Assembly (NCBI GenBank): GCA_022425465.1
Contig: JAKMFK010000084.1
Span: forward strand, 1 to 6,820
Direction of reading: 5' to 3'
DNA from: Bacteroidia bacterium
Lineage (GTDB): Bacteria > Bacteroidota > Bacteroidia > NS11-12g > UBA9320
Length of the DNA: 6,820 bases
In this document: in pieces, positions 5,886 to 6,820 of the stretch
How positions within the stretch are numbered: the stretch's first letter is position 1
How the letters are laid out: each line of letters opens with the position of its first letter
The notes under the pieces: model-generated
Databases searched by the model: none
What the model was told of the DNA's origin: nothing
The model's input: only the letters and a program-made list of their open reading frames with translations
Program-made: the position numbers and the translations under genes

Positions 5886-6395
5886 ATGAAAAAAGTATTT
5901 TCAATTTTAATAATCTTATGTGCGACTGTAATTGCACAAGCACAAACTAAAGTAGCTCATATTAATAGCACACAGTTAATCGAGTCAATGCCTGAAGCGG
6001 ATACCATTTCTATGAAGTTAGAAAAGGTTAGACAGACATGGGAAGCACTTCTTGCTGAAAAACAGAAAGAAACCCAAACTAAATATCAAGCATTGATGGA
6101 AATCATCGATGATGAAACAGTTTCAACAAGTGTGAAAGAGGTCAAAACGCAAGAAATTGAGAACTTGCAAAAGCAGTATCAAGAGATGCAGAAATCGGGT
6201 TCAGATGCCATGCAAAAAGAACAAGAGTCGCTATTAACTCCACTATATGCTCGTGTTAAAGAAACCATTGCAGCTGTTGCTAAAGCTAATGGCTACGCAT
6301 ATGTGATGGATAGTTCAGAAGGTAGTGGTTTGATTTACAGTGATTCTTCGTTTGACTTGATGCCACTTGTCAAGGCAAAACTTGGACTTAAATAA
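5886..6395 (+). CDS. OmpH/Skp-family periplasmic chaperone (second of two)
   Basis: Second Skp-like protein, 169 residues, paralogous to its upstream neighbour but clearly diverged. The signal peptide MKKVFSILIILCATVIAQA is cleaved before Q20. The core strand VAHINSTQLIESMPEAD (23-39) is followed by a long coiled-coil arm (about 41-118) and the returning core segment AAVAKANGYAYVMDSSEGSG (129-148). Compared with the first copy it lacks the polar C-terminal tail and ends in LVKAKLGLK. Two different Skp-like subunits side by side could form separate homotrimers or mixed trimers; the sequence does not say which. The gene starts 26 nt after the first copy with no terminator between them, and its last 14 bases overlap the proposed start of murI, so all three are probably one operon. 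Confidence 0.9.
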   Translation: MKKVFSILIILCATVIAQAQTKVAHINSTQLIESMPEADTISMKLEKVRQTWEALLAEKQKETQTKYQALMEIIDDETVSTSVKEVKTQEIENLQKQYQEMQKSGSDAMQKEQESLLTPLYARVKETIAAVAKANGYAYVMDSSEGSGLIYSDSSFDLMPLVKAKLGLK

Positions 6396-6820
6396 ATCCA
6401 TCATCAATCGTCAGTCCAATCAACCCATTGGTGTTTTTGATTCGGGTTTAGGTGGATTATCCATTCTAAAGGCCCTAAAAAACAAACTTCCCAATGAGCA
6501 GTTTGTCTATTTTGGGGATACTGCACACCTGCCCTATGGCGACAAGAGTGAAGCTACTTTAAAGGAGTATGCTTCATCCATTGTTTCCTTTTTAGATCAA
6601 CAAAACTGCAAGTTAGTAATCGTTGCATGTAACAGTGCGGCTACGGTCATCCATAAAATTGAGAATTTACCTTTTGATGAGCATCAAATTGTCGAAGTGA
6701 TTAGTCCAATTGTAGAGCTCGTAGCTGAACAAAAAAAGTATCAAAAAATCGGAGTTATTGGTACAAGAAAAACCATTGGCTCTGGGATGTTCGATCAAAA
6801 GTTAAATCGATTAAACCCTG
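6382..6820 (+). CDS. murI: Glutamate racemase, N-terminal part (runs off the window)
   Basis: Cytoplasmic, cofactor-independent enzyme that converts L-glutamate to D-glutamate for peptidoglycan synthesis. The first 146 residues are present, a little over half of the usual length. They show the substrate-binding VFDSGLGGLSILK (18-30), YFGDTAHLPYG (43-53), the first catalytic cysteine C83 in VACNSAAT (81-88), and GVIGTRKTI (124-132). The second catalytic cysteine, in the C-terminal GCTHYP-type motif, would lie beyond position 6820. The start is TTG at 6382. The frame is closed by a stop at 6358-6360, and only TTG codons at 6367 and 6382 occur before the conserved region; the later one gives the more normal N-terminus. 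The start overlaps the upstream chaperone gene by 14 bp, suggesting translational coupling. Identification is firm; the exact start is less so. Confidence 0.93.
   Translation, partial: MDLNKSIINRQSNQPIGVFDSGLGGLSILKALKNKLPNEQFVYFGDTAHLPYGDKSEATLKEYASSIVSFLDQQNCKLVIVACNSAATVIHKIENLPFDEHQIVEVISPIVELVAEQKKYQKIGVIGTRKTIGSGMFDQKLNRLNP

Noticed and set aside
1..6820. Mobile element, phage, defence or toxin-antitoxin system
   Set aside because: No transposase, integrase, terminal repeats, CRISPR repeats or paired small genes were found; the genes are core-type and the base composition looks even throughout.

Overview
The window looks like ordinary chromosomal DNA from a member of the Bacteroidota, most likely Flavobacteriales or a close relative. 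The evidence is AT-rich coding sequence, no Shine-Dalgarno motifs before the starts, signal peptides ending in ...AQ, perfect matches to the Bacteroidota -7 promoter box (TAnnTTTG), and gene content and order (SurA-type isomerase next to MoxR; two OmpH/Skp genes followed by murI) typical of that phylum. The lineage is inferred from these traits; no rRNA is present to confirm it. No tRNA, rRNA, CRISPR array, insertion sequence, integrase or phage gene was seen.

Layout. (1) Positions 12-3673, plus strand: a tightly packed run of three genes, a SurA-like periplasmic peptidyl-prolyl isomerase, a MoxR-family AAA+ ATPase, and a DEDDh exonuclease fused to a UvrC/Cho-type GIY-YIG nuclease. Gaps are 0 and 2 nt, so co-transcription is likely. 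(2) Positions 3675-4631, minus strand: a LuxE-family adenylate-forming enzyme core, convergent with the nuclease; the two stop codons are 1 nt apart. (3) Positions 4633-5166, plus strand: a small predicted outer-membrane lipoprotein of unknown function, divergent from the LuxE-like gene, with preferred start codons back to back. (4) Positions 5167-5301: a short intergenic region with a terminator-like hairpin followed by a good -7 promoter box. (5) Positions 5302-6820, plus strand: two tandem OmpH/Skp periplasmic chaperones, then the first 146 codons of glutamate racemase (murI), which overlaps the second chaperone gene and runs off the window.

Functionally the window is dominated by cell-envelope biogenesis. 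SurA and the two Skp-like proteins are predicted periplasmic chaperones for outer-membrane proteins, and MurI supplies D-glutamate for peptidoglycan. The MoxR ATPase is cytoplasmic with an unknown client. The exonuclease/GIY-YIG fusion points to DNA repair, and the LuxE-like protein to activation or transfer of an acyl group; neither has an obvious pathway partner here. Three of the eight genes appear to start with TTG. No novel multi-gene system is evident. The points most worth a second look are the two-nuclease fusion with its cysteine cluster, the orphan LuxE-like enzyme with its overlapping divergent start, and the split of parvulin motifs between the two SurA domains.
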